From Hibiscus mutabilis (taxonomy: Eukaryota; Streptophyta; Magnoliopsida; Malvales; Malvaceae): a stretch of DNA of 64,000 bases. The DNA lies in the NCBI GenBank assembly GCA_019671005.1, contig CM033745.1, forward strand, positions 41,461,834 through 41,525,833. Direction: 5' to 3'. Of this stretch, positions 34,605 through 46,209 are shown piece by piece (the first letter of the stretch is position 1; the number at the start of each line of letters is the position of its first letter). A model generated the notes under the pieces. That model saw only the letters and a program-made list of their open reading frames with translations, searched no databases and was not told the origin of the DNA. A program made the position numbers and the translations under genes.

Positions 34605-35205
34605 AGTGGTGAAAACGAAAGAATTTAGTTACTGCGGGTTATCCTCCTAACATGCTTGTTTTTGTGATAATTGGTTATGTTTATCATAACAGTGCATAAC
34701 AATTTCTTATGTATGAATCAAAGAACCTTGAAATTCACAAGAATACAATATTGGAATCCAAAATTGCCTCATTCTTTTATGACTAATGAAGTTGGCCAAG
34801 TTCAATGAAACAAACTACAAAAACTATTAATGAAAATTGTCAAGACTTTTAACAGAGGTTGATGTCGAGGCAGAACAAAAAATAAGCAAAATGGCAAGGG
34901 TGAAAAAGTCAAAGGCTGAATGCCTACAAAATTTCTTGGAGGATAGTCTAACATGACCAAAGCATGTGCTCACAATATGTATATATTGTGATAACCAAGC
35001 AACATTTGGTAGAGCACAAAATATAATGGTAAGTCGAGACACATGCGTCGTCGACATAATACCGTCAGATAGTTGATCTCAAATAGAGTTATCTTTATTG
35101 ATATTATAAGATCAAAATATAAAATTGTGGATCTGCTAATAAAAAGGTTGAATCGAGATCAAGTTGATAAAACATCGAAAGGAATGAGACTAAAACCCAT
35201 GAATT
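34605..35205 (+). pseudogene. Ty1/copia pol fragment with RNase H
   Basis: Continuation of the copia relic. Near 34710-34785 it reads E-S-K-N-L-E-I-H-K-N-T, I-L-E-S-K-I-A-S-F-F, the hinge between integrase and RT. RT itself is almost wholly deleted. From about 34910 the RNase H follows with frameshifts: E-C-L-Q-N-F-L-E-D, then I-Y-C-D-N-Q-A-T, R-A-Q-N-I-M, S-R-H-M-R-R-R-H-N-T-V-R, I-I-R-S-K, A or V-D-L-L-I-K-R-L and G-M-R-L-K-P-M. The Asp of C-D-N-Q-A and the H-I-R-R-R-H block are diagnostic of copia RNase H. A nearby minus-strand open frame is only its shadow. Confidence 0.85.
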
Positions 35206-35766
35206 TTTAAAGCGCTATATGAAGGAAAACCCTACCTAGTTGACTGGAGATCCCAAGATCTAGGTTCAAAGGGACAACCTACTTGCATAGACCTTGTGCG
35301 GTCACTGTGGGGGTTCTCATCCCCAAGTCCGTTTCTATGATGTAAACAGTGACTAAAATATGGAAAAGGTTAAGCAATGCTTTTAATGACCATTGTGTGT
35401 TTCGATAAAACGAACAACATAAGTCACCTATGTGAGAGTCAAGTGGAGCTGCTTCAAGGAGACTATTGGGGGCATAGTTCTCTAAGCTCTTGTAGAACCA
35501 TGAGATGTCCAAGGCTATATGGACATAACCATGAGAACCAAATTATTTTCAGCGAGGTATTTGTGTGAGGCATGTCATCACTTACCCAAACGACATGATA
35601 GTTCAAGGACATCACATCCACTAGACATCCGGTAAGGAAAACATATTTTCACAAGGGAAGGTTCAAAGGGGGACGCCTACCTATCATATGCAAATATCAA
35701 ACGTAGAATCTATCACCACATCGAGTCAATGTTTTTAAACCATTAATTTTATTCATCTGAGGGATT
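35206..35766 (+). other. Ty1/copia 3' untranslated region
   Basis: No coding signal. Lies between the end of copia RNase H and the 3' LTR, and contains gagatcccaagatctaggttcaaa-type phrases common in this part of plant copia elements. The purine run ctgagggat directly precedes the LTR start. Confidence 0.65.
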
Positions 35767-36057
35767 GTTGGAAAACAATAATATATATTGGTTGAATAAT
35801 ATTGATATTAAATCATCTCACTTGGTGAATAGACATGTTAATAATAAGTCATGTCACTTGGTGAATAGACTTATTAATTTTTAGCTTAAAGTTGTATCTA
35901 TTTCATCATATCTATTAACTTTTCGACAAACCTTTCCATCAAAAGGTTTAATCTTTTCATCAAAAGGTTTAATCTTTTCATAAAACGGTTTAATCTTTTC
36001 ATCCCCATATAAAGGAGAGATTTCCAAACATGTTCACAACTTTGACAAATCAACATC
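35767..36057 (+). repeat. Ty1/copia 3' LTR, first part
   Basis: Starts TGTTGGAAAAC after the purine tract. It holds two copies of cacttggtgaatagac (35818 and 35855) and three 21-bp repeats (35941-36002). A TATA-like tataaagg at about 36008 suggests the promoter. Interrupted by solo LTR F; the rest is at 40583-40803. Confidence 0.8.
35941..36002 (+). repeat. 21-bp tandem repeat in the copia LTR, three copies
   Basis: aaaaggtttaatcttttcatc at 35941, 35962 and 35983 (the last with one change), just upstream of the TATA-like box. Tandem repeats in this position act as enhancers in some plant copia LTRs. Confidence 0.85.
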
Positions 36058-38355
36058 TGTAATACCCCAAAGTTGGCCTGGTAGAAGGTTACCATTTTTT
36101 TAATGAGACCTTTCTATTTATTTCTTGTGACATTCAAATAAAGGTTTAATTATAAGTTACCTTTTGACTAAAGTGTTAAAATGCCTTAAATTGCTAATTG
36201 TTGGGATAATCATCTAGATTGGGATTAAATTAAAACAATGAGGAAGTGAGTGACTATTGTCTAAGGACTAAACCGAAGTGAATAAATAAAGCCTGGATTA
36301 CATGTAAAACTAAAAATATGGGAAGGATCACAACACATGTCTTGTTAGGAGATTAGGCAAGTGTACATGCCTTGGTTTAAGGAAGATGAAACAATTATCA
36401 TCCTCATCTTCTTTCATTCAAGACCAAACCTCCCATAAGAGACCGAGGGAGGTAAAAAAACGGTTGTTAGAGAAATATAAAGAAGGAATTAGGAAGAAGG
36501 CTTGAAGGAGTAATCTACCATAGCTAGATTCTTGAAATTTAACTGAGATAACTTGAGGAGTCAGGTGATTATATCTTTCCTTTTACCTTATTTAAGTTAA
36601 ATCTGAGTAGCTGATTGTTTTAGATCTTCAAAAGCTATGTTGTCATTTGAATTATGGAAGAATTAAACTTTAACTATGCAACCATTGGACTAATCGAGTA
36701 GAGTATATGGTGATTTTTAGCATGCATAAGAAGAAATGGTAAAATGTTGGAAGTTTTAAATTGCTTGATGATAAACCAAAGATCTAGTGAGAATTTAACT
36801 GTTGAATGGTTCTTGAATGAATAACTTGTGCATCGAGCTGTTTTGAAACTAAAATGATTAAAAGAAGCATTTTGGCAGCTTTGTAATCCTGATTTAGGGG
36901 CTACACTTGCGTGAGTTGTAATGTTTGAAATGCTTTTCTAGGAGCAGCTTATAATTAAAGAAGATTAAACTTTTAGGCTTGATTGATAATGTATTTATTG
37001 TGTCCTGTTTTGGATGAATTAGGCAGCCCAAATGTTAGCTTACATTTGAATCCTAGAGTCATTAGTGCGTTATTGGGCTGCCTTGTTAACTTAAATATAC
37101 GGGCTGTTTTATAAATTTATTAAATGAATCGTTGTGCAAAGCTAATAAGGATTAAATTGAACATGTAAGACATATGTGGATCGGTGATCTTGTAGGACTA
37201 AATAGGGGTAACATCGATGTCTATGGACTGCTTTGTACCTTGTAAACAGTTTTAAAACTGCATTAGCTGAGACTTTGAAAAATTGCTATAAATTGTACTG
37301 ATGGAATTAGAACCTATAATTTATATGGTTGAAAATCTTGTCATGTCTAGTTTCATTTAAAACAAACGAAACTGAATTTAGAATTTTATAACAGCTTGTA
37401 GAGACAATTGTTCAAAGACAGCATAAACTGTCTGGTGGCAAAATTAGGTGTGTCTTTAGATTAAAAACTGTATTAATTCATAAGAATTAAAAATGCAAGG
37501 CCTATATGGTTATAAAGCTAGTTGAGTCAGCTTTCCAACGGTGTAAACGGTTCGAAATTCCAACATACGGAATGAAAGTTATGAAATTTTAACTGAGGGA
37601 TGTGCAGTCTGCCCGACAGCAGCTCTATAGGTGGCTTAAAATATCTTTGAAAGCATGAGAGAAAGGATAAGGATTGATTTGTTTGTGTTTTGTACATGTA
37701 CATATAAATGTATGCCAATGCATTTTGAATTGTAGCCTGAACACATGTATAAGATTTTGGGACTAATTTGCATATAGGATCACCTCTGTTGGACTATTTT
37801 ATATCTCTGTTGGACTTTTTTGGTTAGATCGAAGCAAAGGTCGAAGTTGTTTGCTTGATTGAGTTTTGTAGTGGGCTGTCTTGTTAAATATATGAGTATA
37901 TACATGATTGTTGCTTAAACAGTGCAGTCTATTGTGGTTAATATGTGCAGTTTCGTATGTTAAATGTATGTTGTTTTGGTTAGTCTCGTATACAATTCGA
38001 CTAGTTTGGAAATGCAATTTTGATTGGCTTAAAATGGACTGTTTTTATATAAAAACTGAGGACTGTTTTAATTGAATAAATTGAAGTTGGTTGCTTGATT
38101 AAGAGCTATAGGAGACTGCCCTGATGTGTGTGTGATTGTACATAAATGTTGGTTTGCTTTTGACATATATGTATATATATATATATAGAGGTTCGACTGG
38201 GAGCTATTTATAAGTTAATTAAGTAGGAAAGATAATAATAACTTGGTTTAATTTGTGAGGTACACATTTTGAGTTGGATGGCCAAGAAAAGGAAACTATT
38301 TGGCAAGTAGATTAAGGATTGTGGATCAGGTATTCCATAACATTGGAATAACCAG

Positions 38356-39427
38356 GTGAGTGCAGTCACGTGAGTCTCGGATAACGCGAAGTTATTCCGA
38401 TGTTTAATTCTTTACGGTTTGTATTAAATGTTATGTATGATTTGCATCATACATATACATTGAGTAAAAAGGCTCAAGTAGAGCTAAATGAGAATAAGTA
38501 TGCATTCATAGCATGGCATTCATGTTGAATATTTGATGATGTTGCATTTCTTATGTTAAATGCCTTGCTATGCTTGAATGATTGACTATGGAATGATCTT
38601 GATTTGAAATAAACGGGTACTTGTTAATAAGCTTGAGATTGCTTACTGACCAATAAAACAATAATAAGATCCTTATAAAAGATTGAAAGCTAATGTTAAG
38701 TTCCTTGAGTATTAAAGGCTTAATAAGCAAGAAAGCTTAACTTATGAAATAAGCTATTGAAAAAAAAACAAGTAAGATTACTTGACCGATAAGATACACT
38801 CTAAATTCCAGTTATAAGATAAGATATCTAAGTTTCCTAGTCAATGGAAGTCCTTGGACACTCTGATATAATAGTTGGTCTTCTGGGACTACGGTCCATA
38901 AGTGATGACTTGGGGGATGCCCCATATATATATATATATATATGTTATGTTTCCGATATTAGTCATTGCTAGGTGCTTTGGAGTAAGTATCGTCTGGACC
39001 TATATGGTCAAACTCAGACCAACGCTTTTTATGATTAAATATGTGATCCAAGGCAAACAAGTAAAAGACATGAACCTAAAGAGAAATCAAATAAGAATTC
39101 AGAAAAAAATATTGTCAGTATTATGAAAAACCCCGAAGGCACGGGTAAACTCTGTCAACTCTGAAAGCTCTGACAATGTTAATAAAGAATCGAAAGCTAT
39201 TGGATAATTTCCAAGTCTCATAAAGACTTCAATATGTCAAGCTGATCTTTGACAAGATCAACTTATTGTATAATGAAACTTATGGCATTGTATTATAAGC
39301 TTAACTTAACAATATAAAGACTTGGTTAATCATTATTGTTTCTTGGTTGATTATTACCTTGTTTATCACGAATGCGACCTCACTTAGGCTATATAAGCCT
39401 AATGAATTTCATAATCATGCATTGCAG
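38356..39427 (+). other. Predicted LTR intron, solo LTR F
   Basis: CCAG|GTGAGTG donor, TTGCAG acceptor, 1072 nt. Hairpin TTAGGCT-atata-AGCCTAA at 39384-39402 lies 25 nt before the acceptor. The conserved box is at 39521, 94 nt after it. Confidence 0.5.
38923..38944. repeat. (TA)n microsatellite
   Basis: Alternating ta run inside LTR F; a second one is at 38164-38188. Confidence 0.9.
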
Positions 39428-40582
39428 GAGGTTTATAGCTCACGTCTTCCAAGTTTGGACATGGAGTGCAAGTCATTATTCAAGAATCAAGTGGAAATGG
39501 ATTCAATCTTTGTTAGAATACTCCTAGGATGGTGGCACCTTGTATTTACTTATGAATGCTACCTCACTTAGGCTATATAAGCCTAATGAATAAACCTTAC
39601 GTCATTGAGAATCATGAATTGAAAACTATGGTAATTAAGCTTGTTATGAATATATTTTGAATCTTTTAATGGTGGCACATTGCTTGATAACTATAAGAGA
39701 ATGGACTAAATTAAAGATTTAGAAACAAGGGATTTCTTTGAATATGAAATTGAGGTTGTTGGATATAACTAGTTGTGTAAAGGCTGCTGGATTTATGTGA
39801 GGACTGCTTTAAAATGTATAAAGAAATATGAAGACTGTTCGTATGTAAGAAACACTTGTATAATAGGCTGTTTTGGGCATTTCTAAAGAATACGGGGTTG
39901 TTGCAATATTTATTGTGTGAGCTTACGGAATTTAAAACAACTATGCTTGTATATGAAATTATTTGGGATTGTTTTGCTTAATTAAAAGAAACTGTAATGG
40001 ACAGTTTGCTTAGTAAGAAAATAAATGGATTGAAATGTATGTTTTTGTGTGCAATAGGAGTGTTGGTAAATGAATTAAATAGATGTTAATGTTTTGTGAA
40101 CATGTCATTCGATTGATTACATGAAGTATAAAACTTGTAATTAGGGTAATTGGATTGGGAGACTTAATTCATGAATGGAATTAATTATGATAAAGTACAA
40201 GTAAAATGATTTATTAAAAGTGAAGTTATGTACGATATTAAGATATGATTGATTTTTTTTGATTGGAGGATTAGTAAGTTGGAATGATTCCTTGCTGTCA
40301 AGTCATGTTAGTATGCTATTGAAAAGTAGTTTGTGGTATAAGTTGTACCTGATGGGTTGCTGTGTATTAAATGGATTAAAGTCGAAATGGCATTATAAGA
40401 ATGGTTCGAATCATTTAACATGATAGTGGACTGATTCACAATCAAACGATTGTTTAAGGTTGACATGTCTAGAAATGTGTTCAGATAGAAAATTTTTGAA
40501 ATTTTCTGATTCATGTTTCGGTTTTCTTTGTAGTAACATTCTCAACTCCGGTTTTCTTCTAAGCCGGGTTGAGGACGTTACA

Positions 40583-40803
40583 ACATTTTTGAATCTCAAC
40601 AACATATCACTTCTGAAAATCAACATAGAAAAACATTTTGGTTTCTGGTGATAGATGGAGGCAAGATTGTGTTCAATTGTCCACTGCAATTATGCTATTG
40701 TTGTTGTTTGTTGTTGTATCCTAGGAGATAGACATTCAACGTTACTCAAGCACGAGGAGAAGACGAATCTATCTTAAGGAAACTGTTTATACAAGCCTCA
40801 ACA
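40583..40803 (+). repeat. Ty1/copia 3' LTR, second part
   Basis: Resumes after the acatt duplication and ends CTCAACA, which pairs with the LTR start TGTTG. Both parts together give an LTR of about 510 bp, a normal copia size. The boundary is inferred from the terminal match. Confidence 0.6.
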
Positions 40804-40916
40804 AAAATCTTCTAATTTTTAACTATGTCCGATTTCAGGTTCTATTTTTAATTTATTATTATTTATTTTTCTCACGGTATTCTATTATACTTGGATTATT
40901 ACTACATCATTTTTCT

Positions 40917-41515
40917 AACACTTTCTCCCAAGTTAATACCTAAAGAATTTTTGCTCTCAAGTTGGTATCTGAATTTAATTTCATTCACTATTTTGGTACT
41001 TTTATTAATAGTTTTAGTCTCCAAACTTATAAATTCTATCAATTTGATCCTAATTCAAAACAATTCAATAAATGTAACCATTCGTATTTGAAAATTATAT
41101 CAATTTAGTCAATTTTTCACGATACTGTCAAACCAAGCGAGTCTATCGAATCAAAGCAATAATTGAATAACTATATTCTACAATAAAACAATAAGTTACC
41201 CGTAAACTTTTATTATATCAAGAAAGTAATATAACATTTATGGAAGAAGAACAAATAATTTAGGAGAATAACAAAAAGCAAATTGATAGAATTTTTAAAT
41301 ATATAGGGTTAATTTTATTGATTTGTTTTGAATTAGGACCAAATTTATAATATATACAAGTTTCGGTATCAATTTGGAAGAAAGTGTCTAGTTCAAGTAT
41401 CAACTTGGAAGTAAAAATTCTTTAGGTACCGACTTCAGAGAAGCTGTTTAATTCAAGTACCAATTTGAGAGCAAACATTCTTTAAGTACCAACTTGGAAG
41501 AAGGTGCTTAGTTTA
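40917..41515. repeat. Long imperfect inverted repeat (MITE-like)
   Basis: The left arm (40917-41080: ctttctcccaagttaatacc... to ...cctaattcaaaacaattc) is the reverse complement of the right arm (about 41310-41455), with mismatches. The outer right part is duplicated in tandem (41400-41455 and about 41460-41515). No coding signal. It looks like a non-autonomous foldback or MITE element; the family is unknown. Confidence 0.6.
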
Positions 41516-41555
41516 AATACCAAATATATATTTAAGTCAACCTAAATTGATACTC

Positions 41556-41753
41556 GAGAAATTATATCATAGGCCCGTCTCGCCTCGTCATCCATTGTCC
41601 CAACCAATAAAAATCATTCATTTTATTACTTTTTTCTATGACATCTTTTTATCAATGAATATTCACTCATATTTACCGTAAAAAAATTAATAAAATGGAT
41701 AGTTTTTATTGGTTGGGACCGTGGCGGGACATACCTAAATATAATTTCTCAGA
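41556..41753. repeat. Short inverted-repeat element (MITE-like), flanked by atactc
   Basis: Arms of about 65 bp: gagaaattatat...cccaaccaataaaaa on the left and the reverse complement on the right (tttttattggttggg...atataatttctc). The hexamer atactc stands directly on both sides (41550-41555 and 41754-41759), a possible target duplication. No open frame. Family not recognised. Confidence 0.65.
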
Positions 41754-41759
41754 ATACTC

Positions 41760-42788
41760 AGTTTAGTTTGCAGTTTCAATTCCCTAATTTATGGCATTAT
41801 TTTCTTTCCATTTATTTTCCCCAAATCTAATTGTGTTTATGATATGTAGTGTGTAGTAATAATTTTAAGAAAAAATACGAGTAAACTAATCCACTCGTGA
41901 TTTGGAAGAATTCTTGAGGTTGGGGTTTTGGGTCTTACTAGTAACTCAAAGTTACAAACTTATCGCTTAATTAAAATATAAATAAACTCTATGGTTAGTC
42001 TTTTTTGTTTTCGATCTGTTTGATTTTAGTTATCAGTTTTAAAAGATTATGTTTTGGTCACTTATATTACGTTCATTTTGTCATTAAACTATTAACTCCC
42101 ATTAATTTAGTGATATTGCAGGATAACAAAAAATTTAATTTCAAAATTGATAATTGAACTTTTAAAAGCTCATTTTTTACCCATTAAAAAACCTAAACCA
42201 AAACCACCATCTCTAACCCTCTCCATCATCAGTAAAGACGGAACCAAAGTTGGAGTCGAGATAAAATATAAATTTTAAAAAGTAAGGAAAATTTATTTTT
42301 TTTAAAAAATTATATAAATTTAAATTAAAAAAAATTGGTGAGTGATGGGATAAGATCCCATCCCAATATAAACATGGATCCCTCCATCACCAGACATTGA
42401 CTTATCGAGGGATGCAGACATCATCAACAAGAGTACTAGTTGCGTGTGCATTAATGTAGTTAACCTGAAAAAAAAACTTTGCTTAGTTTGACTTTTTGGC
42501 TTTGAAATTATGCAAAAATTTCAGAAAAATTACATTCTAAGCCCTATTATTTACATTTTTACATCCACAATATACAACATAACTAATTAGTCATTACATT
42601 AAGTATCTTAACAATTAGGTCAATTCTCAACGGTCTAGCTTAAATTGAAGCATCAAGTAATGGATAATATAACATGTGGCAGGAGAGAAGCTATGTATAG
42701 GCATTTTTCAAGGAGACACAATTCAAAGAAAACCATCAAGTTTACCATAAAACAGAGCATTCATGAGTATTTGTATTTTGTTTTGTTA
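41760..42788. other. Unassigned AT-rich intergenic sequence
   Basis: No convincing open frame, LTR end or repeat. It contains scattered poly-A/T runs and a cccatc...gggat segment near 42350. It may be old repeat debris or true intergenic DNA. Confidence 0.5.
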
Positions 42789-44247
42789 CACCATATAACA
42801 CCCTTTACTCGGTCTAAGAGTTAAACTGGTTTAGGAAGTGTTACCGACAATTATTCAAACAAACATCCGATATCTTATCGCTTCTTAACCAAACAACAAC
42901 CAGAAATCAAGGAAAATTTAAAACTTTTAGTAAGTTCATAGATTAAGTTCCAAAATACTTTTCATATATGACAACTATGTTCTCACATTAGCATAACCCT
43001 TCATTTGATAGCTCATAGTATAAATTTTGTTTTATAACTTTCAGATTTACAAAGAAATCAAGGACCTTATTCCCAAATACTTGAACTACTTAAGCATAAG
43101 GATAAAACAAACAAGGTTTCCAAATAGACAACATGTAATCAAGTTCATTCCAAAAATATAATCCATTCAAGACTTCCACTAAGCATCCATACATGACAAA
43201 ACTAGACCAACTAATTTAAAACTAGATCATTCGTTAGTGAGACGTCTTAAAACCCTTAGCTACAATTACATATCTGATATCATGAAGACCCAATTCGAAA
43301 CATAGCTATTTAAGCATAAGAATTACTCATTTCTTCATAACATACAAGTGACCAAACAAACTCAATCGAGCATATTAAGCACTTAACTTGATCTTTAAGA
43401 TTCAATTTAAGACCCTTCATCATTTCTATAACTAGAAGAAAGCCATTGTCTTTTAATAGTAGCTAACTATTATAAGCCCCCTTACTGATCTATTCTTACT
43501 TCTTGAATCTCATTTGTTCAAAAAAGTCCAATATCAATCTAGTTAAACTTACTAATGGTAATATCTTTTATAGAACCAATTAATAAGATTCAAGCTTGAT
43601 TAGGTTCTCAAATTGTCTAATTTCATTCTTATCACATTCACATATTAGATTCATAAACATATTCATAGTTCTACTATCATTTAACTATCATGATCATCAA
43701 ACCAACTAATCAAATAACTTATCATAAAATAGGATCCTAACATAATGATACATGGCATAACTTAGGTAACAAGCAAGTACTCGAACATGTTTCTATCACA
43801 TCCTAATTACCAATTAACTAACTGATTACCATATTATCTTGTACGTTAATCCATCTCTCATTTTATCCATTAACCTAATCATGCAAACTATATTACCATG
43901 CTAGGGATTTACCCATGGTAATGGATATGTTTAAGTCTTTAGACACACTTACCAACGAGATTATGTATTACTTAAAGCATAAATAAGTTATCTAAACTAC
44001 CAGCCTCATACCAACCATATAACTTAATTAGCAAGCAACATTAAAATAATTAAGGGCCCATTACATAACTTTAAAAAAACTTATGTCTTATATACATAAT
44101 AAGCCACAAATAAAATCTAAATGCACAATGCATACTTATCAACTCTGTGCCACCATCTAGGAGATTCTTAAAGTAAGACTACAAAACATGTCTCTATCTC
44201 CTTGTGATCTTGTCCAAGCTCGAAAGCTAATCGAAAGCGAACTTAAA

Positions 44248-46209
44248 CTGAAAGACGGTGAAAGGATGTATAAGTACGATTACTTAGTGAGGTAGCTTAA
44301 AGAATCTAAAGCATGGAACAATAAATCCATCCTTTCACTTAAATCTTTTATTTATGCATATATAATTTCAAACTTGGACAACAAGTTCACCATTCTAGGT
44401 CAAGACATTCAAATCACAAATTACACTTATACATAGGTGGTTCATTCGTAAGCGTGTTCATGTATACATTGAAGTATTCGAATAGAGCTTCGCTACTCAC
44501 CCAAATAGATACCCACTCATTCAAAATAGTTCTTAAATTTTGTATATAAACATATAAGTTCAAAACAGTCCATTAGATACTTAGATCTTATTCAAAACTG
44601 TCCATAATACATATGTATAAATTTCTAAAATCAAAACAGTCCATTAAGACTCCAATTCAAGCAAAACAATCTCATTTACATGTACACATAATTACATGTT
44701 CAAATCAGTCCATTAAGACTCCGGTTCAAGCAAAACAATCTCATTTACATGTACACACGATTACATGTTCAAATCAGTCCATTAAGACTCCAATTCAAGC
44801 AAAACAATCTCATTTACATGTACACATAGTTACATGTTCAAATCAGTCCATTAAGACTCCAATTCAAGCAAAACTATCTCATTTACATGTACACATAATT
44901 ACATGTTCAAATCAGTCCATTAAGACTCCAATTCAAGCAAAACAATCTCATTTATCTTTTAAATGTTGCATTTCATATACATATATAAATAGTTGCTACT
45001 TATCATGACAACCATTTGACGTAATATATCATAGACATGAACTATTTGTCACTTAATGAATCAAACATAAACATAAATTACTTGTCATAGAAAATAACAA
45101 GCATGTCATATTGTAAGCATGAGTTACTTATCCCCAAGGTATAAAACATATCATATAAGATATCAATTATAGTATAGCATAATCACGATTATTGATCACA
45201 AGTAATGTTTAGGGGATTCTTTACTTGATTTACAAACTTACTTAATGAACATGTATATTCAACCATCAAGGTTAAATAATCAATCAATTAATACCAACAT
45301 ATAAACTTTCATTCGAAGCATGTATTTCCATTAGAGAAGTACTCGAATTTCATTAGAATCATATTACTTGGCAAGCAAGTATCACAAAACTTCATTGTCT
45401 TAACTTATAATCTCATGCTTTCTTATTAACATAGCCTTGAGAATTGAACTTCAGTCTAGGTACACAAATCCCCAACCAACTGTTGCCCATAAAATGGTAC
45501 TCGCAGTACCGGTCAATCCCTCCTACTATCGCCAAGTGACCACAAAACATCCCTCCTACTGTCGCCAAATAAGGACCATTGTCCCGGACCGTAGTCCACC
45601 CCAACACTAAGCTCTATGGGCTCTATGGCATGCCAACTATACCTAAGACTAACTCGAAACCAAGGCTTTCATATATCATCATTCTTAAAGCAAAGTGAGC
45701 ATAGCTCCCATTATGATTTTATATCATTATCTCATTACCCATTTTCATTTGGGCACATATTCACCACATGTGAAATTCATCTTTGTTTCATACTTTTTTG
45801 ATCGAATGTCATTATAGCCAAGATATATATATCTTTGCAATCAACTTGTCAAATTCACATAATGATATACATGATCATGAGTTATACTTCATTTAACAAA
45901 ACACATATTTCTATTCACTTATGGCTTTCGAAATCTAGCTAATATCTCATAGCATATCAAGCATCTTAGATCATTATCAAGACATCGAGTGATCTTAGCT
46001 AATTTTTCTTTCATTTCAAGTTTGAACATAGAATTCAATCGTATGCCATGCTTTCAACTAAATTCATGCCACAAAGTATTTTTCACTAAAGTACTTACCT
46101 TGAATCCAAGCTTGCCCATTTAGCATAATTCAAACAATTTAGGTAACCAATCAATAAACAATGCACGGGAGGGTTATTAGCCCATCCCAATACTTTAAAT
46201 TACACTCAC
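44248..46209 (-). other. Predicted LTR intron, solo LTR G
   Basis: Minus strand: AGAG|GTGAGTG donor and a pyrimidine-rich CTTTCAG acceptor, 1962 nt, longer than in other families partly because of an internal minisatellite. Hairpin TAAGTA-atcg-TACTTA lies upstream of the acceptor. The conserved box starts 83 nt after it. Confidence 0.48.
44632..44953. repeat. 69-bp minisatellite inside LTR G (4.7 copies)
   Basis: Copies start at 44632, 44701, 44770, 44839 and 44908, exactly 69 bp apart, with few differences. The period is a multiple of three, so a plus-strand open frame (44613-45008) runs through it by construction. Confidence 0.95.

Larger units (their letters stand above)
36058..40582 (+). 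mobile_element. Solo LTR F, Tekay-like family (4525 bp)
   Basis: Starts TGTAATACCCC and ends GACGTTACA. Target duplication acatc (36053-36057) / acatt (40583-40587), one change. No internal region. Same family group as LTR G, which lies in the opposite direction. Carries the common modules, with the CTCACT-hairpin occurring twice (39379-39402 and 39563-39586). Includes (TA)n runs at 38164-38188 and 38923-38944. Confidence 0.9.

Noticed and set aside
34827..35057. Minus-strand open frame of 76 codons
   Set aside because: Shadow of the copia RNase H on the plus strand (C-D-N-Q-A and H-x-R-R-R-H motifs).
35898..36095. Minus-strand frame with repeated R-L-N-L-L-M-K
   Set aside because: Produced by the 21-bp repeat in the copia LTR.
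44632..44953. Regular direct repeats, possible CRISPR array
   Set aside because: Repeats are contiguous without variable spacers, in a plant LTR; this is a minisatellite.
44613..45008. 131-codon plus-strand open frame
   Set aside because: It is created by a 69-bp tandem repeat (23 codons) in a minus-strand LTR; nothing in it resembles a protein family.
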